This document shows positions 35,285 to 47,929 of a DNA stretch of 64,000 bases, in pieces (within the stretch, counting starts at the first letter, position 1; each line of letters opens with the position of its first letter). Under the pieces are notes generated by a model. The model did no database searches, was not told the DNA's origin, and was given only the letters and a program-made list of their open reading frames with translations. The position numbers were made by a program, and so were the translations under genes. This DNA is from Rubrimonas sp036770645 (GTDB lineage Bacteria; Pseudomonadota; Alphaproteobacteria; Rhodobacterales; Rhodobacteraceae). The stretch lies in the NCBI GenBank assembly GCA_036770645.1, contig DAIPIU010000002.1, positions 1-64,000 on the forward strand, read 5' to 3'.

Positions 35285-35414
35285 TTCGGCGGCGGAGCCG
35301 CGGCCCGCATGCCGCAGGGCCGCGACCTCGGGCCCCGCCCGTCACCGCGCGCTTGCGGACCGGTGCGCGGGATGTATCTTCCGGTCAGCCATGCCGCCAA
35401 CCGGAGCCGCGCCC

Positions 35415-35594
35415 ATGATCGACGCCCCCGAGGTCGTTCTCGTCGATGCCGACCGCGTGTCCTGCGAGGGCGAGGGCGGGGCGCTCGGCCATCCGCGCGT
35501 CTGGTACAGCATCCCGAAGGACACCGGCTGGGTCGACTGCAAGTACTGCGACCGCCGCTTCGTCCGCCGGGGCGGGGCGGCCGACCGGGGCTGA
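35415..35594 (+). CDS. Zinc-finger (zf-CHCC) protein, NDUFS6-like
   Basis: A 59-residue protein with the zf-CHCC pattern. CEGEGGALGHPRVWYSI supplies Cys and His, and DTGWVDCKYCDRRF supplies the last two Cys. The domain is that of the mitochondrial complex I accessory subunit NDUFS6 and is common as a small stand-alone protein in alphaproteobacteria. GGAG lies 8 bases before the ATG at 35415; an ATG at 35391 is possible. Confidence 0.88.
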   Translation: MIDAPEVVLVDADRVSCEGEGGALGHPRVWYSIPKDTGWVDCKYCDRRFVRRGGAADRG

Positions 35595-35619
35595 CCGGGG
35601 CTGACCGGATGATGTCCGC

Positions 35620-35910
35620 TCAGGGCGGCGCGGCGGGTTCCGTCTCGGCGTAGAGCAGCCTCGCCTCCGCGGCCGGCCCGCGCCGGTCGCCCAGCGCGGT
35701 CACCGTCAGCACCCTCACCGCGCCGCCCGCGCTGACCGTCAGCACGTCGCCGATCCGCACGCGCGCGCCGGGCTTTTCGATTCGGCGGCCATTGATGCGG
35801 ACGCCGCGCGCGCAGGCCGTCGCGGCGAGGGATCGGCTGCGATGCAGGCGCGCCCGCCACAGCCAGACGTCGAGGCGCAGGGCCTCGCCGGCTTCCGCCC
35901 CGTCGCTCAT
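35620..35910 (-). CDS. S4-domain RNA-binding protein (Hsp15-like)
   Basis: A 96-residue protein whose core is an S4 RNA-binding domain: LRLDVWLWRARLHRSRSLA at about residues 11-29, then RINGRRIEKPGARVRIGDVL. This matches HslR/Hsp15, which recycles stalled 50S subunits carrying peptidyl-tRNA. It follows the SUV3-like helicase by 61 bp on the same strand, an arrangement suggesting a shared RNA-related operon. Confidence 0.88.
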   Translation of the reverse strand: MSDGAEAGEALRLDVWLWRARLHRSRSLAATACARGVRINGRRIEKPGARVRIGDVLTVSAGGAVRVLTVTALGDRRGPAAEARLLYAETEPAAPP

Positions 35911-35971
35911 CGGGACTGGCGCGGGCCCCGGCCCCGCGGCGGGCGTCTGCGCGCGGTCGCGCGGCCGTCGG

Positions 35972-39472
<3,501 letters not shown>

Positions 39473-39538
39473 CGGGCGCGTCCTTCGGTCGGGGCGCAGA
39501 GGGGGCAGGGCGCCGCCCGGCGGCGGGGGCGTGGTCCC

Positions 39539-40177
39539 TCAGATGTCGCGGCCGTCCACCTTCGGCGCAAGGCGGTCGACCATCTCGCGCCCGGACTCGA
39601 GATGCGGGTTCAGGCGAAGCGCCTCGCGCATGGCGGCCAGCGCCCCGCGTTCGTCGCCCGTGCGCTCGAGCATCGCCGCAAGCCCGGCCAGCGCCCCGTA
39701 ATGCCGCGGCTCGAGCGCGAGCGCGCGCTGGAGGTCTGTCACCGCCATCCAGAACTCGTCCTGCAGGAAATGGGCGGTCGCACGCGTCGCGAAGCCTTCC
39801 GCGAAATCGGGCGCAAGCTCGACCAGCGCCGTCAGATGGTCCAGCGCCTTGTCCAGATCGCGCGCGTCGATGGCCTCCCGTCCGCGATACAGCAGCAGGT
39901 CCATCGAATCCGAACCCGATTCGGCCCAGAGCTCGCCGATCTCGCGCTGCAGCGCCCGCGCATCCGGGGCGGCCCCGTCCGCCAGCCGGCCGAACAGTTC
40001 GTCGAGCCTTTCGGCGCGGCGGTCGCGCCTCGCCCGCTGGCCCGTCGCCGCGTCGCCGAGCGCGGCCTGCCGCTCGGTTCCGGCCGCGGGCGGGCCGGCC
40101 GCATCCTGTGCCGCGACGGGCGCAGCGGCGAGAAGGCACAGGGTCAGGGCGCGCGCGGCTCTCATCATTGCAAGCAT
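39539..40177 (-). CDS. Secreted tetratricopeptide-repeat protein
   Basis: A 212-residue protein. A signal peptide (MLAMMRAARALTLCLLAAAPVAAQ) is followed by about 60 polar residues, then at least three TPR units from about residue 100 to the end. They include AIDARDLDKALDHLTALVEL, then AVTDLQRALALEPRHYGAL and ALAAMREALRLNPHLESG. Likely a periplasmic scaffold. The start at 40177 is chosen for the signal peptide; two further ATGs lie within five codons. Confidence 0.82.
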   Translation of the reverse strand: MLAMMRAARALTLCLLAAAPVAAQDAAGPPAAGTERQAALGDAATGQRARRDRRAERLDELFGRLADGAAPDARALQREIGELWAESGSDSMDLLLYRGREAIDARDLDKALDHLTALVELAPDFAEGFATRATAHFLQDEFWMAVTDLQRALALEPRHYGALAGLAAMLERTGDERGALAAMREALRLNPHLESGREMVDRLAPKVDGRDI

Positions 40178-40289
40178 GGAACTAGCCCCTATCCTGCGCA
40201 AGGCGAGAGTGCGCCGCGCCCATGGGGACGCGATTTCGGAAAGGCGGACGCGCAGGAACGCGCGCCGGGGACGGACGGGGGACCACGGC

Positions 40290-40583
40290 ATGGACGATGC
40301 GCTGGAAAAGGCGCTGACGGCGCTTCAGGACAAGCTGAAGGGGCAGAAGCTCGACGCCGCGGTGAAGTTCGTCTTCACCGACATGGGCGCGCTGCGGCTC
40401 GACGGGCAGGGGGCGCGGCGCGACGACGGCGCGGCCGCCGACTGCACCATCAGCGCCACGGCCGACACCTTCCGCGCCATGTTCGACGGCGACCTCAGCC
40501 CGACGGCGGCCTTCATGTCCGGCAAGCTGCGCATCGAGGGCGACATGGGCGTGGCCATGCGCGCCGCGAGCCTGCTCGCCTGA
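40290..40583 (+). CDS. SCP2 sterol-binding-domain protein
   Basis: A 97-residue single SCP2 domain. It contains VKFVFTDMGALRLDG and CTISATADTFRAMFDGDLSPTAAFMSGKLRIEG, the typical lipid-pocket strand-helix-strand. SCP2 domains bind acyl chains and other hydrophobic molecules. The stop overlaps the next gene, a hydrolase, by four bases, so the two are coupled and may share a lipid substrate. Confidence 0.9.
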   Translation: MDDALEKALTALQDKLKGQKLDAAVKFVFTDMGALRLDGQGARRDDGAAADCTISATADTFRAMFDGDLSPTAAFMSGKLRIEGDMGVAMRAASLLA

Positions 40584-41500
40584 GCGCCGCCGCGGCGCAG
40601 GGTCCGCTCGGCCCCGGATCGCGCGCGCTGGCGCTTGCGGCGCGCGACGGTGCCCGCCTGCGCGGCGCGGCCATCCTGCCCGGCGCGCGCGGCCTCGCGG
40701 TGCTGCTTCAGGGGCGGACGGAGTTCCTCGAGAAACACGCGCCCGTCGCGCAGGCGCTGGCGGCGCGCGGCTTCGCGGTGGCCTCGGTCGACTGGCGGGG
40801 GCAGGGCGGCTCGGCCCGCGCGCTGCCGAACCCCCGCAAGGGCCATGTCGAGACCTTCGCCGCCTATGGCCTCGACCTCGACGCGCTGCTGTCCGCGCCC
40901 GAGATCGCGGCGGCGGCCGGGCCGCGGCTGATGGTGGCCCATTCCATGGGCGGCTGCGTCGGGCTGCGCGCGCTGCTGCGTCCCGATCCGGGCTTCGCCG
41001 CCGCGGTGTTCTCGGCCCCGATGTGGGGATTGGCGCAGGGCCGGGCCCTGGGGCGGCTGGCGCGGGGGCTGTCCCGCGCGGCGGTCGCGCTGGGTCTCGG
41101 CGGGCGCTACGCGCCGGGCGGGGGCGATGCGCCGCTGACCGCGCAGGGCTTCGCGGGCAACCCGCTGACGGGCGACGGGGACGAATTCGCCCGCATCGCC
41201 GCGCTGACTGCGGCCAATCCGGCTCTGGCGCTCGGCGGCCCGACCTGGGCCTGGGTGCGGGCCGCCTATGCCGAGATCGACGCGCTGGCGCCCGCCCGCT
41301 GTCCGGTTCCGGCGCTGGTGGCGCTGGGCGGGGCCGAGGGGGTGGTCAGCCCCGCCGCCATCCGCCGCCGCGCGGCGCGGGACGGGATGCGGCTGGTCGA
41401 ACTGCCCGGCGCGCGCCACGAGCCGCTGTTCGAGGCGCCGCCCCTGCGCGCCCGCCTCTGGGCGGAGATCGACGGCTTTCTCGCGGAGAGGGGTCTCTAG
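40580..41500 (+). CDS. Alpha/beta hydrolase, PldB-like (lysophospholipase type)
   Basis: About 306 residues. The nucleophile elbow is AHSMGG, the oxyanion region is LLQGRTEFLEKH, and the His is in PGARHEPLFE near the C-terminus, with a candidate acid Asp/Glu before it. DWRGQGGSARALPNPRKGH is typical of the PldB monoacylglycerol/lysophospholipase subfamily. No ATG, GTG or TTG lies at the expected start. The only place consistent with the SCP2 stop is a CTG at 40580, overlapping it as CTGA. Alternatives are a GTG inside the core strand, or an unrecognised start. Confidence 0.82.
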   Translation: MSAAAAQGPLGPGSRALALAARDGARLRGAAILPGARGLAVLLQGRTEFLEKHAPVAQALAARGFAVASVDWRGQGGSARALPNPRKGHVETFAAYGLDLDALLSAPEIAAAAGPRLMVAHSMGGCVGLRALLRPDPGFAAAVFSAPMWGLAQGRALGRLARGLSRAAVALGLGGRYAPGGGDAPLTAQGFAGNPLTGDGDEFARIAALTAANPALALGGPTWAWVRAAYAEIDALAPARCPVPALVALGGAEGVVSPAAIRRRAARDGMRLVELPGARHEPLFEAPPLRARLWAEIDGFLAERGL

Positions 41501-41696
41501 CGCGGCGGTCGTCCGGACCGGATCGGGACAGGCGCGGGCATCATGCGGTGTCCACAGCGGGGAAATCCGGCATCACTGGCCTGTTCCTGGTCGTTCTTCC
41601 CCGAGCCGGACCGGTTCCCGGCGGCGGGCCGATCCCGGATGGCCGGCGGGCCGGCCCGGGGCTGCGGGGTGCGCCGGCGTCGGGCCCGCGCGGGTC

Positions 41697-42530
41697 CTAT
41701 GCGCCCGACAGGATCGCGCGCGCCGCAGCGTGCACGCGCGGGTCGCCCGCGGCCAGCACGCGGCCGCCGGCCTGGCAGTCGCCCCCGCGCCAGTCGGTGA
41801 TCAGGCCGCCCGCCCCCTCGATCACCGGGATCAGCGCCTGCACGTCGTAGGGCTCGAGGCCGGCTTCGATCACGAGGTCGATGCAGCCCGCCGCCAGCAG
41901 CGCGTAGGCGTAGCAGTCGAGCCCGTAGCGCGTCAGCCGGACCCGGTCGCGCACCGCCTCGAAACGCGCGCGCTCGTCGTCCGTGCCGATCTCGGGAAAC
42001 GTCGTGGACAGCACCGCTCCGGCCAGTTCGGCGCAGGGGCGGGTGCGCAGGGGGCGGGCCTCGGCGCCGCGCCGCCAGAGCGCCTCGCGCCGCCCGCCGT
42101 GGACGAGCCCCGCGAAGCGTTCGCCGGTGAAGGGCTGGTCGATCAGGCCCAGCACGGGCCGGCGACCGTCGTTCAGCGCCACCAGCACGCCCCAGCTCGG
42201 CGTGCCGGCCATGAAGCCGCGCGTGCCGTCGATGGGGTCGAGGACCCAGACGAGGCCGGTTCCCCGCCCCGCGGCGCCCTCGCTGCGCCCCTGCTCCTCG
42301 CCCAGCACGCTGTCGCCGGGGCGCAGGCGCGCCAGCACGGCACGCATCGCGGCCTCGGCCGCGCGGTCCGCGACGGTGACGGGATCGAAGCCCGCCGCAC
42401 CGCCCTTGTCCTCGGCGGCAAGGCCGCTGCTGCGGAAATGCGGCAGGATGGCTGCCCCGGCCGCATCGGCCGCGGCATCGGCGACCGCCTGAAGCGCAGA
42501 CAGGACGGGCGCATCGAGCGGCGCTGCCAT
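41697..42530 (-). CDS. hisN: Histidinol-phosphatase/inositol monophosphatase family protein
   Basis: A 277-residue Mg2+-dependent phosphatase. Metal-site motifs are SVLGEEQG and VLDPIDGTRGF, and the C-terminal one is GLEPYDVQALIPVIEGAGG, where a Trp-Asp of inositol phosphatases is Tyr-Asp, as in HisN-type members. The start at 42530 gives MAAPLDAPVL; an in-frame ATG at 42542 would add four residues. No his genes are adjacent, so substrate assignment rests on family resemblance. Confidence 0.82.
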   Translation of the reverse strand: MAAPLDAPVLSALQAVADAAADAAGAAILPHFRSSGLAAEDKGGAAGFDPVTVADRAAEAAMRAVLARLRPGDSVLGEEQGRSEGAAGRGTGLVWVLDPIDGTRGFMAGTPSWGVLVALNDGRRPVLGLIDQPFTGERFAGLVHGGRREALWRRGAEARPLRTRPCAELAGAVLSTTFPEIGTDDERARFEAVRDRVRLTRYGLDCYAYALLAAGCIDLVIEAGLEPYDVQALIPVIEGAGGLITDWRGGDCQAGGRVLAAGDPRVHAAARAILSGA

Positions 42531-42801
42531 GGGATGGAACATGAACCCGTCCGGTCGGGGGATGACCCGTGCGGAGCTATTCGGCCGCGGCGCCGGGGTC
42601 AACATGCCCCGCCGCCGCGGCCCAGTTGGCCGGGGTCCGGCCGACGCGATGCAGCCAGGGCCGCATCTGAACGCACGCCTTGACGACACGCGACCCGCCA
42701 TCGTTCGGGCGGATCCGACACACGCAAAGAAAGGGAATCCTTCCCCTGTCAGGATGCCGCGGCGACCCGGAAGCGCCGCGCCCCCGAGACTGTCCGCAGC
42801 C

Positions 42802-43176
42802 TCAGGCCGCCGCGCTGAGCACCCGCGCGAGGTCGAACAGACGCCGCCGCTGGGCCTCGGGGATCGCGTAGTAGGACCGGACGAGATCGAGCGCCTCGCG
42901 GTCCGACAGCAGGTCGCCCAGCGCCGCCTCGGCCTCGGCATGCTCGGCGACGGCCGGGGCACCGAGCCCTTCGAAGAAGAACGAGACCGGCACGTCGAGC
43001 GCCTGCGCCACGTCGAACAGGCGCGATGCCGAGACCCGGTTCATGCCGGTCTCGTATTTCTGGATCTGCTGGAACTTGATGCCGACCTTCTCGGCCAGCT
43101 GCTGCTGGGTCATGCCCGACATCCAGCGCCTCTGGCGGATGCGCTGGCCCACATGGGCGTCGACCGGATGTTTCAT
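42802..43176 (-). CDS. XRE-family HTH regulator
   Basis: A 124-residue regulator beginning MKHPVDAHVGQRIRQRRW. The HTH is at about residues 21-60: MTQQQLAEKVGIKFQQIQKYETG, then LFDVAQALDVPVSFFFEGL. The tail ends YYAIPEAQRRRLFDLARVL. This small two-part architecture is widespread in Rhodobacterales. GGGGACGTGACA precedes the ATG, and a 16-bp palindrome lies about 30 bp upstream, suggesting autoregulation. Downstream of typA on the same strand but 213 bp apart, so probably a separate unit. Confidence 0.9.
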   Translation of the reverse strand: MKHPVDAHVGQRIRQRRWMSGMTQQQLAEKVGIKFQQIQKYETGMNRVSASRLFDVAQALDVPVSFFFEGLGAPAVAEHAEAEAALGDLLSDREALDLVRSYYAIPEAQRRRLFDLARVLSAAA

Positions 43177-43204
43177 TGTCACGTCCCCTACACTCACCAC
43201 GCCC

Positions 43205-43220
43205 CAACCTCTGCAGGTTG
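43205..43220. promoter_or_regulatory. 16-bp inverted repeat upstream of the XRE regulator
   Basis: CAACCT (43205-43210) and AGGTTG (43215-43220) are perfect inverted arms around CTGC, centred about 36 bp before the regulator ATG at 43176. Position and symmetry fit an operator bound by the small XRE protein itself. Confidence 0.45.
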
Positions 43221-43389
43221 CATGCCAAGTGTCGGCGCCCGTCCGACGAAACCGTCGCGATGCGAATAAGTCCGTATCCGTAGCCACTAAGGCGGCCCCG
43301 GCGACAGGCGCGACGCGCCGCTTGTTCGGCGCGGCGACAGGAGCCGCGCCCAAGGGTTGCAAAGCGAGTCGCAAAACGCGAAGCGGACG

Positions 43390-45210
43390 TCAGTCGTTCG
43401 CTTTCCGCGACTGCCGTTTGCGTTCGTTGCTGTCGAGATAGCGTTTGCGCAATCTCAGCGAACCCGGCGTCACCTCGACCAACTCGTCGTCGTCGATGTA
43501 GGCGATGGCCTCCTCGAGGCTCATGCGGATCGGCGTCGTCAGCACCACGGCGTCGTCCTTGCCCGAGGCGCGGACGTTGGTCAGCTTCTTCCCCTTGAGC
43601 GGGTTCACCTCGAGGTCGTTGTCCCGGCTGTGCTCGCCGATGATCATGCCCTCATAGACCTTCTCGCCGTGGCCGATGAACATCTTGCCGCGTTCCTCGA
43701 GGTTCCACAGCGCATAGGCCACGGCGTCGCCCGATTCCATCGAGATCAGCACGCCCTGCCGCCGTCCGGGGATCGCGCCCTTGTAGGGGGCCCAGGCGTG
43801 GAAGATCCGGTTCAGCACCCCGGTTCCCCGCGTGTCGGTCATGAACTCGCCGTGATAGCCGATCAGCCCGCGGCTCGGCACATGCGCCACGATCCTTGTC
43901 TTGCCGGCCCCGGCGGCCCGCATCTCGACCAGCTCGCCCTTGCGCTGCGCCAGCTTCTCGACGACCGACCCGGCATAGGGCTCGTCCACGTCGACCGTGA
44001 CCTCCTCGATGGGCTCGAGCCTCTCGCCGTTCTCCTCGCGCATCAGCACGCGGGGGCGCGAGATCGACAGCTCGAAGCCCTCGCGGCGCATGTTCTCGAT
44101 CAGCACGCCCATCTGCAGCTCGCCGCGGCCCGCCACCTCGAAGGCCTCGCCGCCGGGAGTGTCGCTGACCTTGATGGCGACGTTGATCTCGGCCTCGCGC
44201 ATCAGGCGGTCGCGAATCACGCGGCTCTGCACCTTGTCGCCCTCTCGGCCCGCCAGCGGGCTGTCGTTGATGCCGAAGGTGACCGAGATGGTGGGCGGGT
44301 CGATGGGCTGCGCGGCGATGGGCGCGCCCACCGACAGGTCGCACAGGGTGTCCGCGACGGTCGGTTTCGTCATGCCCGCCAGCGCGACGATGTCGCCCGC
44401 CTCGGCCTTGTCCACCGCCGTGCGCGACAGGCCGCGGAAGGCGAGCACCTTCGACACGCGGAAGCGCTCGATCTCGGCGCCCTCGCGGCTCAGCGCCTTC
44501 AGCGTCGAGCCCTGCACGACGCTGCCGCTCTCGATGCGGCCGGTGAGGATGCGCCCGAGGAACGGGTCGGCGTCGAGCGTGGTGGCGAGCATCGAGAAGG
44601 GCTCGGCGGCGCGGGCGACCTGCCTCGGGGCCGGCACATGGACGAGCACGGTCTCGAACAGCGGCGCGAGGCTTTCGCGCGGGGCCTCGAGCGTCTCGGC
44701 CGCCCAGCCGCTGCGCCCGGAGGCGTAGAGCACGGGGAATTCGAGCTGGTCCTCGTGGGCGTCCAGCGCCACGAACAGGTCGAACACCTCGTTCAGCGCC
44801 CGGTCGGGCTCGGCGTCGGGCTTGTCGACCTTGTTCAGCACCACGATGGGCCGCAGTCCCAGCCGCAGCGCCTTGGACAGCACGAATTTGGTCTGCGGCA
44901 TGGGGCCTTCGGCGGCGTCGACCAGCAGGCAGACGCCGTCGACCATGCTCAGGATGCGCTCGACCTCGCCGCCGAAATCGGCGTGGCCGGGCGTGTCGAC
45001 GATGTTGATGCGCGCGCCCTTCCATTCGACCGAGGTGCACTTGGCGAGGATGGTGATGCCCCGCTCGCGCTCGAGGTCGTTGCTGTCCATGGCGCGTTCG
45101 GCCACGGCCTGGTTGGCGCGGAAGGAACCCGACTGCTTCAGCAGTTCGTCGACCAGCGTGGTCTTGCCATGGTCGACGTGCGCGATGATCGCGATGTTGC
45201 GGATGTCCAT
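43390..45210 (-). CDS. typA: Translational GTPase TypA/BipA
   Basis: A 606-residue ribosome-associated GTPase. G1 is AHVDHGKTTL (residues 10-19), the switch region is ERERGITI, G3 is DTPGHADFGGEV, and G4 is NKVDKPDA. Elongation-factor-like domains II, III and V follow, plus the TypA-specific C-terminal domain (SGKDDAVVLTTPIRMSLEEA). It aids 50S assembly and stress adaptation. Full length with a normal N-terminus MDIRNIAIIAHVDHG. pheT lies upstream, 119 bp away. Confidence 0.97.
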   Translation of the reverse strand: MDIRNIAIIAHVDHGKTTLVDELLKQSGSFRANQAVAERAMDSNDLERERGITILAKCTSVEWKGARINIVDTPGHADFGGEVERILSMVDGVCLLVDAAEGPMPQTKFVLSKALRLGLRPIVVLNKVDKPDAEPDRALNEVFDLFVALDAHEDQLEFPVLYASGRSGWAAETLEAPRESLAPLFETVLVHVPAPRQVARAAEPFSMLATTLDADPFLGRILTGRIESGSVVQGSTLKALSREGAEIERFRVSKVLAFRGLSRTAVDKAEAGDIVALAGMTKPTVADTLCDLSVGAPIAAQPIDPPTISVTFGINDSPLAGREGDKVQSRVIRDRLMREAEINVAIKVSDTPGGEAFEVAGRGELQMGVLIENMRREGFELSISRPRVLMREENGERLEPIEEVTVDVDEPYAGSVVEKLAQRKGELVEMRAAGAGKTRIVAHVPSRGLIGYHGEFMTDTRGTGVLNRIFHAWAPYKGAIPGRRQGVLISMESGDAVAYALWNLEERGKMFIGHGEKVYEGMIIGEHSRDNDLEVNPLKGKKLTNVRASGKDDAVVLTTPIRMSLEEAIAYIDDDELVEVTPGSLRLRKRYLDSNERKRQSRKAND

Positions 45211-45329
45211 GGAGTCCCGATGCTGCGGCTGCGTTCCCGCGGCACATAGCGGGGCGCGGCCCCGGCGCCAACCGCGGCCTTCCGGGCGGTGGGCGACCGG
45301 GGCCGCGCAGCGGCGCGCGGGGCGCAGGT

Positions 45330-47762
45330 TCAGGCGCGCAGCGTCCCGCCCGTCGCCTTCGCCACCGCCTCGACCACGCGGGCCGAGACGGCGGCGATCT
45401 CGTCATCGGTCAGGGTGCGGTCGGCGGGCTCGAGCCGCACCCACAGCGCGACCGACTTCTTCCCCGCGCCCAGCGCCGCCTCCGCCCGCGGGCCGTCGAA
45501 CAGGTCGAAGGCGTCGGCGGCCGCGATCAGCTTGCGGTCGGCGGCGCGGGCGGCGCGCAGCAGGGCCGCGGCCTCGGTGCGGGCGTCCACGACGAAGGCG
45601 AAGTCGCGCTCGACCGCCTGATAGGCCGAGACCGCCAGCGCCGGCCGCGTCGCGCCGCGCGCCCTCGGCGCGGGGGCGGCCTCGGGCCAGACCAGCGCAG
45701 CGACGGCCGCGCCGCGCAGGCCGAAGGCCGCGACGACCTTCGGGTGCAGTTCGCCGAACACCGCCAGCGTCTCGCGCCCGAGCTTCAGCGCCGCGGAGCG
45801 GCCGGGGTGCAGCCAGACCGGGGCCTCGCGCACGACCTGCAGCTTCTCGGCCGCCACGCCGCAAGCGGCGAGCGCGGCCTCGGCGTCGGCGCGGGCGTCC
45901 CACAGGTCGGGCGGGCGGCGCGCGCCGGTCCATTCCCGCGGCGCGGTGAAGCCCGCGCGCAGGATCGCCGCCGCCTCGCGCTGCTGGCCGGGCTCGGGCC
46001 CGTCGAAGGCCGGCCCCAGCTCGAACAGCGCGATCTCGGCCGCGCCGCGCGCCTGGTTGCGCGCGGCGGCGGCGCACAGGCCCGGCAGGGCCGAGGGGCG
46101 CATATGCGACAGGTCGGCCGAGATCGGGTTGTCCAGCGCCATCTCCGGCCCGCCGCCGCCGAAGGCCTGCGCATGGGCCTGCGAGACGAAGGAATAGGTG
46201 ACGCACTCGTTCAGCCCCTCGGCCGCGAGCCGCCGCCGCACCGCGCGCAACCGCCGCTGGGCCGGTGTCAGCGACGGCCCCAGCGCGCCCTGTCCGCCGC
46301 GGTCGAGCGGCCGGGCCTTCAGCTTCGTCAGCGAGGCGATGCGCGCGACCTCCTCGACGAGGTCGGCCTCGCCGCGCACGTCGAGCCGCCAGGACGGGGG
46401 CGAGACGCGGAAGGCCGCCCCTTCGGCCGCGACCGCGAAGCCCAGCGCGCGCAGCGTGGCGGCCTGCGTCTCCGGCGCGATCTCCATGCCGACCAGCGAC
46501 ACCACGCGGGCGGGGTCGAGCGCATAGCTGCGCGCCGTGTCGGGGACGCGCCCCGCTGCCACGATCTCCGAGGGCTCGCCCCCGCACAGGTCGATGATCA
46601 TGCGCGTCGCCAGCTCGATGCCGTCGAAGGCCGATGCTGGGTCCACGCCGCGCTCGAAGCGATAGCGCGCGTCGCTGGCGATCTTCAGCGCCCGGCCGGT
46701 CGCGGCGGTGCGGGTGGGGTCGAACCAGGCCGATTCGATGAACACCTCGGTCGTCGCGTCGGTGCATCCCGTGGCGTCGCCGCCGATCACGCCCCCCAGC
46801 GCCTGCGGCCCGGCCTCGTCGCAGACCACGGTCATGCCGGCGTCGAGCGCGTAGGTCCGGCCGTCGAGCGCGGCCAGCGCCTCGCCGGCCCGCGCGGCGC
46901 GCACCGTGATGCCGCCGGTCAGGCGGGCGGCGTCGAAGGCGTGCAGCGGCCGGGCGCGGTCGAAGGTCAGGTAATTCGTCACGTCCACCAGCCGCGAGAT
47001 CGGGCGCAGGCCGATGGCCCGCAGCCGCCGCTGCAGCCAGTCGGGCGAGGGGCCGTTGGCGACGCCGCGGATCAGCCGTCCGACGAACAGCGGGCAGGCG
47101 CCGTCCGCGACCTCGGGGGCCAGCGTCACGGAGACGGGGCAGGGGAAACGCCCCGGCACGGGCGCCGCGGCGGGCGCGATCAGGCGGCCCAGCCCGCGCG
47201 CGGCGAGGTCGCGCGCGATGCCCGCAACGCCCAGCGCGTCGGGGCGGTTGGGGGTGATGGCGATCTCGATCACCGGGTCCGCCATCCCCGCCCAGTCGAT
47301 CCAGCGCGCGCCCAGCGGCGCGTCCTCGGGCAGCTCGATGATGCCGTCATGGGCGTCGGACAGCATCAGCTCGCGCTCGGAGCACAGCATGCCGTTCGAT
47401 TCGACCCCACGGATCACGCCGGGCTTCAAGTCGACGCCCGTGCCCGGGATGCGCAGGCCCGGCCGCGCGAACACGCCCACCAGCCCGGTTCGGGCGTTCG
47501 GCGCGCCGCAGACCACCTGCACCTCGACCGACGGCGCGCCCGGACCGTCCGGCCAGGTCTCGACGCGGCAGACGCGCAGCTTGTCGGCGTCGGGGTGCTT
47601 GGACGCCTCGATGACGCGCGCGATGGTGAAGCCGCCCAGCGTCGCCGCGGGGTCCGTCACGCCCTCGACCTCGAGGCCGAGATCGGTCAGGGCCTCGGCG
47701 ACCGCCTCGACCGGGGCGTCGGTCCCGAGATGCTCCCGCAGCCAGCCCATCGTGAACTTCAT
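45330..47762 (-). CDS. pheT: Phenylalanyl-tRNA synthetase beta subunit
   Basis: An 810-residue beta chain beginning MKFTMGWLREHLGTDAP. A tRNA-binding (EMAP-like) domain lies at about 40-150, B3/B4 editing domain near 215-390 and B5 around 400-480. The catalytic-like core follows, and a C-terminal ferredoxin-fold anticodon-binding domain lies from about 720 (VSAYQAVERDFAFVVD). It pairs with PheS to charge tRNA-Phe. No pheS is next to it, nor next to rplT, so the alpha subunit gene is outside the window. Confidence 0.97.
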   Translation of the reverse strand: MKFTMGWLREHLGTDAPVEAVAEALTDLGLEVEGVTDPAATLGGFTIARVIEASKHPDADKLRVCRVETWPDGPGAPSVEVQVVCGAPNARTGLVGVFARPGLRIPGTGVDLKPGVIRGVESNGMLCSERELMLSDAHDGIIELPEDAPLGARWIDWAGMADPVIEIAITPNRPDALGVAGIARDLAARGLGRLIAPAAAPVPGRFPCPVSVTLAPEVADGACPLFVGRLIRGVANGPSPDWLQRRLRAIGLRPISRLVDVTNYLTFDRARPLHAFDAARLTGGITVRAARAGEALAALDGRTYALDAGMTVVCDEAGPQALGGVIGGDATGCTDATTEVFIESAWFDPTRTAATGRALKIASDARYRFERGVDPASAFDGIELATRMIIDLCGGEPSEIVAAGRVPDTARSYALDPARVVSLVGMEIAPETQAATLRALGFAVAAEGAAFRVSPPSWRLDVRGEADLVEEVARIASLTKLKARPLDRGGQGALGPSLTPAQRRLRAVRRRLAAEGLNECVTYSFVSQAHAQAFGGGGPEMALDNPISADLSHMRPSALPGLCAAAARNQARGAAEIALFELGPAFDGPEPGQQREAAAILRAGFTAPREWTGARRPPDLWDARADAEAALAACGVAAEKLQVVREAPVWLHPGRSAALKLGRETLAVFGELHPKVVAAFGLRGAAVAALVWPEAAPAPRARGATRPALAVSAYQAVERDFAFVVDARTEAAALLRAARAADRKLIAAADAFDLFDGPRAEAALGAGKKSVALWVRLEPADRTLTDDEIAAVSARVVEAVAKATGGTLRA

Positions 47763-47811
47763 CGCCCGCCCCCATCGCCCGCGCCCGCGCGGTTTACGCG
47801 ATGGGCGCCCG

Positions 47812-47862
47812 CCGCGCCAAGGTGCGGCGCGCTTTCGGTCCCCGCGCCAAGGCGCGTCGCGC
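47812..47862. repeat. Imperfect 21-bp tandem repeat, 30-bp period, in the pheT/gapR divergent spacer
   Basis: CCGCGCCAAGG at 47812-47822 recurs at 47842-47852, and the match continues for 21 bp with two mismatches (to 47832 and 47862). A separate inverted repeat, CCCATCGC (47771-47778) and GCGATGGG (47798-47805), lies next to it. Both are between the divergent pheT and gapR starts, so they may be regulatory sites. Confidence 0.4.
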
Positions 47863-47929
47863 GCTTGCCGCCTCCGCGCGCCGCGGCTAGCGTCCGCGCT
47901 CCCTGTCCCAGCCTCCGGAACCCGCGCCC

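Noticed and set aside
41501..41696. Short open frames between the hydrolase and the HisN-like gene
   Set aside because: They lack start signals and any recognisable protein features. The spacer is convergent and probably non-coding.
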